Origin: Brevibacterium linens ATCC 9172
GTDB taxonomy: Bacteria > Actinomycetota > Actinomycetes > Actinomycetales > Brevibacteriaceae
DNA: 40,632 nucleotides
Direction: 5' to 3'
NCBI RefSeq assembly: GCF_900169165.1
Contig: NZ_FXYY01000027.1
Location: 1-40,632, forward strand
The position numbers and the translations under genes were made by a program. Under the pieces are notes generated by a model, which was not told where the DNA came from, did not search any database, and worked only from the letters and a program-made list of their open reading frames with translations. Of the stretch, positions 32,536 through 40,506 are shown piece after piece (the stretch's first letter is position 1; each line of letters starts with the position of its first letter).

Positions 32536-35194
32536 TGTCTCCAATTTCCGAGTCCGCAATGGCAACTTGTTCATCGCTGTATAGCGCTTCATCTAAATCA
32601 GTCTCAAAACTCTCAATATCCATTTCGGGAATATTGGCTACTGCGCACTTAATTGCACGGTGCGGCTCCATCGACGAAGGGAAATCAAATCCCAATCCAT
32701 AAACCGTCGCATTTGCATTCAGTGGAACTCTGTCAAGTCCGTTCTCCTGCCTCGAATCGCCCTTCGGGACGGAGTTTCGGTCGATCGGATAGATTCTCAG
32801 AATTCCCGTTTTCGGATGAAGTTTCTGCCTAAGCAGATCTGTTGAAGCCGCTGAATCAGTCGGCTTGCTATCACCGTCAATCCCAATCACCCGGTCGGGG
32901 CCCCTGGTCAGCGCCCTAATATTTGCGATTGTGTCGTGCCCATCGTCCAAGCGACTTCGAATCACGGTCCTGACCACTCCGACTGGAGCAAGATCAACCT
33001 TTTCTCCTGAACCTTCCATGACAACGACTCGCCAGTCGTTCAGGCCCCCGGAGTTGACTTCAGCTTTTATATAGTCAGAGAGGGCTTTGGGAGTGAAATG
33101 CGTCTGATTCTCGGCGAACTCAAAATCTGATATTAATTTCAGGATCTCTTCAGACTTGATTCCAGAGAAACCTAGTCTCCTCGACGAGGCCGAGGAGCCC
33201 GCCTGAAAGTCAGTCTTCTCACCTCCGTTTGAAGCCGATTTGAGGAATTGCTCTATGGCACTCTGATTGTTGGCAAGAGTCGCAGGTCTAAGCGGTAAGA
33301 GTGTAGTCTGTGGCCGACTTGAGCCGAACGAGACTGAAACAACGTCAGCATTTCGCATTTTTGCGGCTGCAGTTATGGCTAGGGCCGGATGCATTCTGAT
33401 TCGCACACCGAGCTCCCGCGGCGTAAGGCTCTCAACCGCATATCTGTCAATTTGTTCTCGCACCTCCGACTCAACCAACGACAAGTCACGAAACCAACTT
33501 GACTGGTCTCGAGGCATCCACATCCGGAAGAGGTCTTCATACCCTTGGCGGTAACCAAACCAACGACCCATTTGCAGCAGTGTGTCGTAGGCAGAGGCCG
33601 ATCGAACGAAATAGCTGGAGATCAACCCCTCGAGTGTCAGCCCCCGAGACAGGGTGTTTCCTCCCAACACGATGACCGTAGCAGGGTCCCCGCTGGCATA
33701 AATTAGTCGGTCGGTCGACTTGTAGTTGTCGACAACTAATCGAATATCTTCTACAACTCCAAAGATTGCTGTTCGCACCGTCTCCCAGGACATAGGAGCG
33801 TATCCGTTGCCCTCGGGTAGCGCACGGTTGCATTCCTTTTGCCACATCTGCCTGAACTCAGTGTCCAATTTCGATCCTACGAATGAGTCCGAAGCGAGTT
33901 GTTTCCGAAGCTTCGCAATTTCTGCCTCCAGTGCGGCTTTGAGCTCAAAATGCACATCGGAAAGCATTGAAGTATGAACCAACATGCTTGAATGTTGGGC
34001 CCGGCCATTTCGCATCCGACGCGCGGAGGTGGAAAGCAAGAACCAGCGCACTGCATCGCGAAGTGAAGGAGAGACGACTGCCGTCCAGCCCTTCTTTAGC
34101 GCGGCCCGGTTTTCGGGCCGAACTGAAGAGATATCCTCCGGAGGAACCCGACGTACAACGTCGAGGCCTGTCGAGTCGGGGTCAGACGCATCGCCAAAGA
34201 GGTCTTCGGCGCCGAAGTAGCCGGCTGGCTTTGGCATTGGAACGATGAAGTCTCGCGGATACAGATTCTCCTCGTCGTTAGGATCAATCAGCATGTTCGC
34301 AAAAGGTGTTGCTGAGTACGCAACGTATGCGGATTTTGGATGCCCAAGGATACTCTTCAACAAGCTATTGATTGTCGAGACAGCATCTTTGCCTACATCA
34401 ATACTCGCTTGATCAGCTTCGTCGTCAATGACAATCATCGGAGCATGCTTCATTGCATGTGTACCTGCGCCGAGCAACCAATCTCGCAATCGGCGAAGAC
34501 GCGCAGGGTTCTTCTTGATCACTGCGATCATCGCTCCGCCAGGAGATGTTGCAAAGTTTTTGAACAACGAGCCAGCGGCACTCGTCTCTGCGAAGTCCGA
34601 ATCGATATTAGTCAACTGATGCCATTTCAGGTCATCTGCTACCAGCATGTCATCGATACGAGCCTGCGTCTGACTACGAAGAATTTCTGTCATCCCCGAA
34701 AGAATGACGATGAGCTTGTAACCACGATCCACGGCCTTGGCTGCAAGAGACATAAAATTCGTAGTCTTTCCACTCTGGACGTAGCCGAGCACCAGCCCTT
34801 TCGTGTCGAAGTGTGCCGAGTTCGGCGAACTCATTCGTCGCAGAATCGAGTCGGTAGTGTTGTCTATGGTGCCCACCGCATCATTGCCAAGTTGTTTCAA
34901 CAACCGCGATTTCAGGGCTGGCCAATGCTGGTCCGAGGACTGCGCTCCTTGATACCAGGGAAGTCGATTGGCCTCAGTGTCCTCCACTACCGTGACTTCT
35001 TCAGACGACTTACGGTCAAGATCCAGCATCAAAGAAATAGCGGCTTCAATCAGATTGACATCTGCCTCGATCAGTCTGGCACTGCTCTTGATTTCCCCGA
35101 TAGTTTTGCCCTCTGCAGCCCAAGATTTAACAAGTGGCACTACACTCATGAGCTTCTCTTCTGAATACAAACCGACTCTCCTCGCCAACGTCAT
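32528..35194 (-). CDS. Z1-domain superfamily II helicase/ATPase
   Basis: An 888-residue protein. The helicase core has Walker A LGYVQSGKTTNF (136-147), the DEAD-type box MIVIDDEADQAS (253-264) and motif III AYSATPFANMLI (292-303). The Z1 domain follows, with VIVLGGNTLSRGLTLEGL and YDTLLQMGRWFGYRQGYEDL, the latter carrying the motif VI arginine. It is likely an ATP-dependent DNA translocase or helicase. The N-terminal ~130 residues are a helical DNA- or protein-binding region. Two starts are possible: ATG 35194, or ATG 35149 with AGAAGAGAAG before it. It heads the leftward five-gene operon and diverges from the methyltransferase gene. Confidence 0.88.
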   Translation of the reverse strand: MTLARRVGLYSEEKLMSVVPLVKSWAAEGKTIGEIKSSARLIEADVNLIEAAISLMLDLDRKSSEEVTVVEDTEANRLPWYQGAQSSDQHWPALKSRLLKQLGNDAVGTIDNTTDSILRRMSSPNSAHFDTKGLVLGYVQSGKTTNFMSLAAKAVDRGYKLIVILSGMTEILRSQTQARIDDMLVADDLKWHQLTNIDSDFAETSAAGSLFKNFATSPGGAMIAVIKKNPARLRRLRDWLLGAGTHAMKHAPMIVIDDEADQASIDVGKDAVSTINSLLKSILGHPKSAYVAYSATPFANMLIDPNDEENLYPRDFIVPMPKPAGYFGAEDLFGDASDPDSTGLDVVRRVPPEDISSVRPENRAALKKGWTAVVSPSLRDAVRWFLLSTSARRMRNGRAQHSSMLVHTSMLSDVHFELKAALEAEIAKLRKQLASDSFVGSKLDTEFRQMWQKECNRALPEGNGYAPMSWETVRTAIFGVVEDIRLVVDNYKSTDRLIYASGDPATVIVLGGNTLSRGLTLEGLISSYFVRSASAYDTLLQMGRWFGYRQGYEDLFRMWMPRDQSSWFRDLSLVESEVREQIDRYAVESLTPRELGVRIRMHPALAITAAAKMRNADVVSVSFGSSRPQTTLLPLRPATLANNQSAIEQFLKSASNGGEKTDFQAGSSASSRRLGFSGIKSEEILKLISDFEFAENQTHFTPKALSDYIKAEVNSGGLNDWRVVVMEGSGEKVDLAPVGVVRTVIRSRLDDGHDTIANIRALTRGPDRVIGIDGDSKPTDSAASTDLLRQKLHPKTGILRIYPIDRNSVPKGDSRQENGLDRVPLNANATVYGLGFDFPSSMEPHRAIKCAVANIPEMDIESFETDLDEALYSDEQVAIADSEIGDND

Positions 35195-35246
35195 CTGTCT
35201 TCAACTACACAGACTAGGCCAAATCTTCCCATCCTGGCTGGTATCG

Positions 35247-35269
35247 AACTGACGCGCTCATCGTCAGTT
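35247..35269. promoter_or_regulatory. 8-bp inverted repeat between the divergent operons
   Basis: AACTGACG (35247-35254) and CGTCAGTT (35262-35269) are a perfect dyad with a 7-bp spacer, in the 166-bp gap between the Z1 and methyltransferase starts. It could be an operator that balances the two operons. No controller (C) protein gene is visible, so the methyltransferase or another island protein would have to bind it. A -10-like TACAAT at 35317-35322 may serve the rightward genes. Confidence 0.5.
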
Positions 35270-35360
35270 GCAATCGGTTCAAGTGCCACCTAAGCTGCAG
35301 TGTCAGTGGTGAACCGTACAATCGGAGAGTGCCAGAAAGGCGCAGGCGGAGGAAAGAACA

Positions 35361-36446
35361 TTGAACGAGTACGAGTACAAGCTAGGCGAGCTGTTTTGCG
35401 GCCCTGGAGGGATGGCACTGGGCGCCCATCTGGCTGCGGAGGATGTGCCCGACGTGCGTATCCAACACGAATGGGCTTCGGACTATGATCAGTCGACCGT
35501 TGATACTTACGTACACAATATCCCTGGGGCAAGTATCGGTAGTGTCCCCGTAGAGGATGTGCGCACTCTTGACGTCAGCAGGCTCGGCGACATTGACGGA
35601 TTCGCATTCGGTTTTCCCTGCAATGACTTCAGCGTTGTTGGTGAACATCGAGGCCTTCAAGGTTCCTACGGGCCGCTGTTCCAATACGGCATCAATGTTC
35701 TACACCAGAAGCAACCCAAATGGTTTGTGGCTGAGAATGTAGGGGGGCTTACGGGCGCCAATGGCGGAAAAGCGTTCCAACACATTTTGAAGGAGATGCA
35801 AGGAGCCGGGTACGTACCAGTCGTACACAAGTACAAGTTTGAAAAGTATGGAGTGCCCCAGGCTAGGCATAGAATCATTGTTGTTGGGATCCGAAACGAC
35901 CTAGCCGAGGACGGGATCACTTTCGAGATACCAGATTCATCGCTGAAAGAGTACGTCCCGGAAACCGCGAGCCAAGCAATCACCATTCCGAAGATCCCCG
36001 AGGCTGCTTTCAACCATGAGTTCACTCGCCAGAGTGCAGTTGTCCGCCAACGCCTCGAACTCATTGCTCCTGGAGAAAACGCCTTCACTGCAGATCTCCC
36101 TGAGCACCTTCGACTCAATGTCAAGGGCGCGCGTCTGAGCCAGATATACAAACGCCTCGATCCTTCGAAACCTGCATATACGGTCACTGGTTCAGGTGGT
36201 GGCGGGACCCATGTCTATCATTGGTCGGAACCAAGAGCATTGACAAATAGAGAGCGAGCTCGACTGCAGACCTTTCCTGACTGGTTTGAGTTCAAGGGAA
36301 GCAAAGAGAGTGTCAGGAAACAGATCGGTATGGCAGTTCCTCCCCGTGGCGCAAAAGTGATCTTTAAGGCTCTTTTTCGATCGCTACAGCGCATACCCTA
36401 CCCATCGATAGAGCCGAATCTCACGATACCGGGAGTCCAGGCCTAG
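35361..36446 (+). CDS. DNA C5-cytosine methyltransferase
   Basis: A 361-residue C5-MTase with the canonical motif order. Motif I LGELFCGPGGMALGA (8-22) binds AdoMet. Motif IV GFAFGFPCNDFSVVG (80-94) has catalytic C87, with PCN where most enzymes read PCQ. Motif VI WFVAENVGG (121-129), motif VIII QARHRIIVVG, motif IX PAYTVTGSGGGGTHVY and motif X KQIGMAVPP follow. The target-recognition region is between VIII and IX. Translation starts at TTG 35361 behind a strong GGAGGAAAG. It methylates host sites against the downstream endonuclease; Vsr in the opposite operon repairs deaminated products. Confidence 0.92.
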   Translation: MNEYEYKLGELFCGPGGMALGAHLAAEDVPDVRIQHEWASDYDQSTVDTYVHNIPGASIGSVPVEDVRTLDVSRLGDIDGFAFGFPCNDFSVVGEHRGLQGSYGPLFQYGINVLHQKQPKWFVAENVGGLTGANGGKAFQHILKEMQGAGYVPVVHKYKFEKYGVPQARHRIIVVGIRNDLAEDGITFEIPDSSLKEYVPETASQAITIPKIPEAAFNHEFTRQSAVVRQRLELIAPGENAFTADLPEHLRLNVKGARLSQIYKRLDPSKPAYTVTGSGGGGTHVYHWSEPRALTNRERARLQTFPDWFEFKGSKESVRKQIGMAVPPRGAKVIFKALFRSLQRIPYPSIEPNLTIPGVQA

Positions 36447-36470
36447 ATTAACCTAAAAAGGATTCGTTCG

Positions 36471-37535
36471 ATGATTGTAATTCCGGACAACCCCGAGGCT
36501 GTTCGTAACATTTTCCAATCGGCACCGGGAGAATCTGCGCTTCACGTTGTGACCGGGTACGCCTCCGCAACTACGGTGATGTGGATTCTTCACGGAGGCG
36601 ACGACTCGAAGCTTGGGTCGGCATCAGATTTCGAATTCGATTCCTCGATGCCCCGTCTGCAACTCTTGGTCGGTATGTCTGCCACCGGCAGCGTTACGAG
36701 AGAAGATCACCTTGCGTTCCAGCAGATTGAATTGGCTTCGCATGGACAAGTCCAAATTAGATACGTAGAAAGTGATCAGGATCGAGATATACACAGTAAG
36801 CTCTTTGCCTGGTCGGATCCATCCATGAAAGCTACTCGAGCGTGGGCGGGGTCGGCGAACCTAACGATGCAAGGGTTGGGGATCTCGACGCAGCGCCAAG
36901 AAAATCACTTGCATCCGATCCCCTGTGACGAGGCACTGAAATATGCGCTTTCGCGGTGGCAATCGGGAATCAGCTGCGTTGCTGATGACGTTCTAAGCCG
37001 AGTGCCACTTGAGTCCTCCCGGTTTGGAGCTGCCACAAACTTCGACTTAGTTTCAGGGCAATCTGAATTTGAAATTGAAGAATCGAAGGACTTTTACCTA
37101 TACAGTCGGCGCAAACGACAGAGTTACTCCGGAGGCGCAGGAGTCAATTGGGGCATCAGACAGAATCGGATGTCGCAAGATGAAGCCTACATTGCAATTC
37201 CAACCGACATCGGACAGTCCGACTTTTTTCCGACAAAGAACACGCCGTTCGACATAGTGTGTGACGACGGCGAGATTCTGATGTTGCGTGGGGCCAGTGG
37301 CTCGGCGAGATCAGGAAAAGATCTCTCAACCTGGCCAACTAACGCTACTCTTGGAACCTATTTGAGAAGACGAATCGGAGTTCCATATGGCGGGTTGATT
37401 CGAATTGAAGATCTATTACGATACGGTCGAACCTATGTAACAATATCTCGACTAAAGAATGGCGACTACATACTGGATTTTTCAAACAAGACCTCAAAAC
37501 GCGACCCTATTGCAGAGTCAGCAACTAGAGAATGA
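36471..37535 (+). CDS. PLD-fold restriction endonuclease, NgoFVII type
   Basis: A 354-residue protein resembling the NgoFVII family of type II restriction enzymes. The N-terminal nuclease domain is phospholipase-D-like: DRDIHSKLFAWSDPS gives the HxK pair (H108, K110), AWAGSANLTMQGLG gives the conserved Asn (N130), and QRQENHLHPI gives a downstream Glu (E144). One copy per chain means it works as a dimer, as in BfiI, which needs no metal ion. The C-terminal ~150 residues are probably the DNA-recognition domain. AAAAAGGA lies before the ATG, 24 bp after the methyltransferase, so the two are one operon. The site cut cannot be told from sequence. Confidence 0.82.
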   Translation: MIVIPDNPEAVRNIFQSAPGESALHVVTGYASATTVMWILHGGDDSKLGSASDFEFDSSMPRLQLLVGMSATGSVTREDHLAFQQIELASHGQVQIRYVESDQDRDIHSKLFAWSDPSMKATRAWAGSANLTMQGLGISTQRQENHLHPIPCDEALKYALSRWQSGISCVADDVLSRVPLESSRFGAATNFDLVSGQSEFEIEESKDFYLYSRRKRQSYSGGAGVNWGIRQNRMSQDEAYIAIPTDIGQSDFFPTKNTPFDIVCDDGEILMLRGASGSARSGKDLSTWPTNATLGTYLRRRIGVPYGGLIRIEDLLRYGRTYVTISRLKNGDYILDFSNKTSKRDPIAESATRE

Positions 37536-37825
37536 TTCTCTTTCCTGACGTCTGAATTCGCTACGAACCATCACTATGATCCTATAGCTGGTTGCTAGTG
37601 CGCTCTCGTTTCCTGCCGGAATATCGGCAATTCGACCTCGATAATTTCCTTGATGTGGAAGCCAGAAGGTCACTCCTTAGAGCTGGTCTCGATCTTCGTC
37701 TAATAGCGCAGGCTACCGCCTTCGACAGAAGCGTTGAACTGTTCCTGCGTATGAACTAAGTCAGGTCGACAGCCCAGATTACATCGGCCCAGGCATTCGG
37801 TTACACCGTCAGCCCGGCCGACCTG
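37536..37825. other. right border of the defence island, with a short unexplained frame
   Basis: This 290-bp gap lies between the endonuclease stop and the end of the leftward CoA-transferase-family gene. A + strand frame at 37580-37759 is open (starts possible at TTG 37592 or GTG 37598) and reads FLPEYRQFDLDNFLDVEARR and SLLRAGLDLRLIAQATAFDR before TAA. It looks protein-like, but I do not recognise it and it may be the tail of a gene truncated when the island was acquired. No terminator or attachment site is evident. Confidence 0.4.
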
Positions 37826-39037
37826 TTACTTCCCGAGGTGAACGACCCCAGCTGAACCCAACTGATCGCGTGCATCAGCAGTGAGTCCGAGTTCGGATTC
37901 CAGCACCTCCGCGGCGTCGCCACCCAGGGCCGGTGCCGGGGTAGCATTAGCCACCGGCGAACCACTGAACTGCAACGGCACACGCGGGGCGAGCACGCGT
38001 CCGACACCCGGCTGGTCGATCTCGGTGAGCATTGGGTTCTCCGTCGAACACCGCGGGTCGCTGGTGACTAGCTCTTCGAAGGTCTGGAATCCGCCGACGA
38101 GTACACCAGCGTCCTTGAGCGCAGCTACCGCCTCTGCGAGGGTGTGCGCCGCAAACCACGGGCGCACCACTGCATCGATGGCCTCACGTGCTTCGAACCG
38201 ACCCCCCTCGGTATTCAAGTCGACATCAAGTAGCGGCCCGATCATCTCGAGCTTCTCGCTCAGCCCGGTCGCCTTCCCCAGACCTCGCCAGTGCTTGTTG
38301 GAGATGACAGCGACCATCACCTGACGGCCATCCGCACACTCGAATGACTGCCCGTAAGCACCGTAGAGACCGTTGCCCAGGGCACCGCGGGTATTCCCTG
38401 TCGCCTGCACCTCAGCGATATAGCCGAGATTGCCGACGGTGGCGAGCATGACATCGGACAGCGCCAGGGTGATCTCCTGCCCCTTGCCCGAAGCACGACG
38501 ATCCAATTCGGCGGCCATGATCCCGTTGGCAATATAGAGACCAGCCGCGACGTCCCAGGCAGGCAGAGTATTATTCACCGGTCGATCGTCGTCGCCGGTG
38601 ATGATCGGGAAACCGCTAGCCGCGTTGACCGTGTAATCCACCGCCGGCGAACCGTCATGCCATCCCCCCAACCGCAGCATGACGAGATCCTCGCGATGCT
38701 GGACGAGGTTCTCATACGACAACCAACCGCGGGCCGGGAGGTTCGTCACCAGCGTGCCCGCCTCGGCGATCAGCTGCGTGGCGATCTTCTGCCCCTCTTC
38801 GGACTTGAGGTCGAGCGTGACCGAGCGCTTGCCCTTATTCAGGGACGCCCAATAGATACTGGTGCCGTCATCGCTGATCGGCCACCGATTCGCGTCGATG
38901 TTCCCACCGATCGGGTCGATGCGAATAACATCGGCACCGAGCTGTGCCAAGGTCATCGCCCCCAGCGGGGCTGCGACGAAAGCAGAGATCTCGACGACCT
39001 TGAGGCCGGTCAGAGGTGCGGGGCGAGTATCGGTCAT
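37826..39037 (-). CDS. mct: CaiB/BaiF-family protein, probable mesaconyl-CoA (2-methylfumaryl-CoA) isomerase
   Basis: A 403-residue type III CoA-transferase-family protein. It opens with LTGLKVVEISAFVAAPLGAM and contains LAQLGADVIRIDPIGGNIDA, KSEEGQKIATQLIAEAG and ITLALSDVMLATVGNLGYIA. The last is characteristic of the intramolecular CoA transferase that moves CoA between the C1 and C4 carboxyls of mesaconate; its Asp forms the acyl anhydride. The partner gene 12 bp upstream in the transcript encodes a mesaconyl-CoA hydratase-like protein, supporting this subfamily over a general CaiB transferase. GAGGAGA precedes the ATG. Likely role: converting mesaconyl-C1-CoA to the C4 form in C5-dicarboxylate or related acyl-CoA metabolism. 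Confidence 0.78.
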   Translation of the reverse strand: MTDTRPAPLTGLKVVEISAFVAAPLGAMTLAQLGADVIRIDPIGGNIDANRWPISDDGTSIYWASLNKGKRSVTLDLKSEEGQKIATQLIAEAGTLVTNLPARGWLSYENLVQHREDLVMLRLGGWHDGSPAVDYTVNAASGFPIITGDDDRPVNNTLPAWDVAAGLYIANGIMAAELDRRASGKGQEITLALSDVMLATVGNLGYIAEVQATGNTRGALGNGLYGAYGQSFECADGRQVMVAVISNKHWRGLGKATGLSEKLEMIGPLLDVDLNTEGGRFEAREAIDAVVRPWFAAHTLAEAVAALKDAGVLVGGFQTFEELVTSDPRCSTENPMLTEIDQPGVGRVLAPRVPLQFSGSPVANATPAPALGGDAAEVLESELGLTADARDQLGSAGVVHLGK

Positions 39038-39049
39038 AATGGGTTCTCC

Positions 39050-39961
39050 TCAGTTCTTCGTCGTCACGGTGGCAGCAACAGCGGTCTTCCCACCCGGGGC
39101 AACGGCCTGCAGATCATGCACACCAGCTTCGGTCTCCCGACCGACGAGATGGATCTGCTTATTTGCGAACAACGGGGACTTCGCCGTGAACCGGTACCCG
39201 GTCACAGCCGCCTCGGGGTGAGTGGTCATGAACGCGTCCAACAACAGCGTCGCCGTCAGCGGACCATGCGTGACGAGACCGGGGTAACCCTCGACTTCGG
39301 TGACGTACGGGTGGTCGTAATGGATGCGGTGGGAGTTGAACGTCAGCGCCGAATACCGGAACAGCATGACCTCACTCGGCCGAACCGAGCGCGACCAGTC
39401 CCACTCGTCCGGGACAGCAGGGTCTTCACGTGGGGGCTTCGCTGCTGATCCCTCCGGTGCCGAAGTAGCCTCCCGGTAAACGATCGTGTGCCGATCCGTC
39501 GTCGCCAAAACCCCAGCCGCAGACACCTCGTGACGCAGCTTCACGAAACACAACGGGCCGGTGCTGCCGGTCTTCTCCGTGATCGATTCGATCGTCGTCA
39601 CCCGCTCGATCGCCTGTCCGGGCAGGATCGGGGCGTGGAAGGTCAGGTCGCTGCCGGCCCACATCCGCCGCGGCAACGGCACCGGCGGCATGAAACCGCC
39701 GAGCGCTGCGTGCCCGTCGGCTCCGAGCTCGCTCATCGGCACATCATCTTCAGAGAAATGCAGCCAGTGCCCCAACGGGAACAAGGGTGCGGCCTGGTCA
39801 CCGTCGTGGCCGAGTAGGGTCGCCAGACGTGCGGCCCGCTGTCCGTCGGCGGTCTCGGTGGCGGTGGACCACTCGCGACCAGTTGAGAATCGCGATCGTG
39901 ACCTGGATCGAGCGGACATATCACCGACGTCGCCGACAAGCCCGGTTGGGTCGATTGACAC
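39050..39961 (-). CDS. meh: MaoC/HTD2-like hydratase, probable mesaconyl-C4-CoA hydratase
   Basis: About 303 residues of the HTD2/MaoC-like double-hotdog type. The N-terminal hotdog includes PLFPLGHWLHFSEDD, GFMPPVPLPRRMWAGSDLTF and VTTIESITEKTG. The C-terminal hotdog has LFRYSALTFNSHRIHYDHPY, carrying the hydratase Asn/His pair, and YPGLVTHGPLTATLLLDAF. Substrate: the double bond of mesaconyl-C4-CoA giving citramalyl-CoA, assigned from pairing with the isomerase gene downstream. The start is uncertain: GTG 39961 is used (VSIDPTGLVGDVGD), with ATG 39919 as a shorter and TTG 39979 as a longer option. Confidence 0.72.
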   Translation of the reverse strand: MSIDPTGLVGDVGDMSARSRSRSRFSTGREWSTATETADGQRAARLATLLGHDGDQAAPLFPLGHWLHFSEDDVPMSELGADGHAALGGFMPPVPLPRRMWAGSDLTFHAPILPGQAIERVTTIESITEKTGSTGPLCFVKLRHEVSAAGVLATTDRHTIVYREATSAPEGSAAKPPREDPAVPDEWDWSRSVRPSEVMLFRYSALTFNSHRIHYDHPYVTEVEGYPGLVTHGPLTATLLLDAFMTTHPEAAVTGYRFTAKSPLFANKQIHLVGRETEAGVHDLQAVAPGGKTAVAATVTTKN

Positions 39962-40043
39962 CAGTAGAGTACGAAGCAATCATAGAGCCAGCTGCTCTCG
40001 CCGCTTGACACTCAAACTGTCACCTTTCTTTGCATCAGTCCCC

Positions 40044-40131
40044 CTTGCTGACAACCTCACTCATTACCTTGCTGACAACCTCGCTCACCAGCGTGCTGAC
40101 AACCTGACTCACTAGGTTGCAGACACTCTGG
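40044..40131 (+). repeat. 24-bp tandem repeats, three full units and a partial one
   Basis: Units start at 40044, 40068, 40092 and 40116. Each has the core TGCTGACAACCT; the fourth is degenerate and short. The units differ at several positions, mostly after the core. The array lies between the hydratase start and an IS-truncated ORF. It has no spacers, so it is not a CRISPR array. Confidence 0.8.
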
Positions 40132-40148
40132 GCGGGGTTGTCTTTTCT

Positions 40149-40506
40149 TCAGTGACATATCGTGACGGTCCGGTCAGCTGGTGCCTCGGATGGGAAATGC
40201 TTGAGCAGATAGTCATGCTGTTTCGTCAGCCACGTCTTCGTAGCTCCACGCATTCTGGCTCCAACGACTCTCCACAACGGATACCGCCTGACTGTTTCAG
40301 CGGTGCGAATTGGCAGCGGAAAATACACCGCTTCCTCACCAGTGGTCGGGTCGAACAAGGTGTAAGCGTCCTCGGTGACCACTGACTGATAGGTCCCGAC
40401 CAGGGATTTCGGTACTCCGAGTCCGACAGCGTGGACATAGAGCTGTGGATTGCCCGCGGCAATCACAACACGGTCTGGCACTGCATCGGCGGCTTCTGGA
40501 AAGGGT
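40149..40506 (-). pseudogene. ORF of unknown function, cut at its 5' end by an IS3 element
   Basis: The frame reads VVTEDAYTLFDPTTGEEAVY, FPLPIRTAETVRRYPLWRVV and TWLTKQHDYLLKHFPSEAPA to a TGA. Codon use is GC-rich in third positions and looks coding. No family is recognised. The frame continues upstream into IS3 left-end sequence (from about 40507), where the residues cease to be protein-like, so the natural N-terminus is probably displaced. A start within 40440-40490 cannot be excluded. Confidence 0.45.

Noticed and set aside
34340..35164. 274-codon + strand ORF opposite the Z1 gene
   Set aside because: Overlaps the helicase Walker A region on the other strand and has no recognisable domain.
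35195..35360. Restriction-modification controller (C) protein gene
   Set aside because: The gap is too short and holds no helix-turn-helix frame on either strand.
40044..40131. CRISPR array
   Set aside because: Units are directly adjacent 24-bp repeats without spacers, and there are no cas genes.
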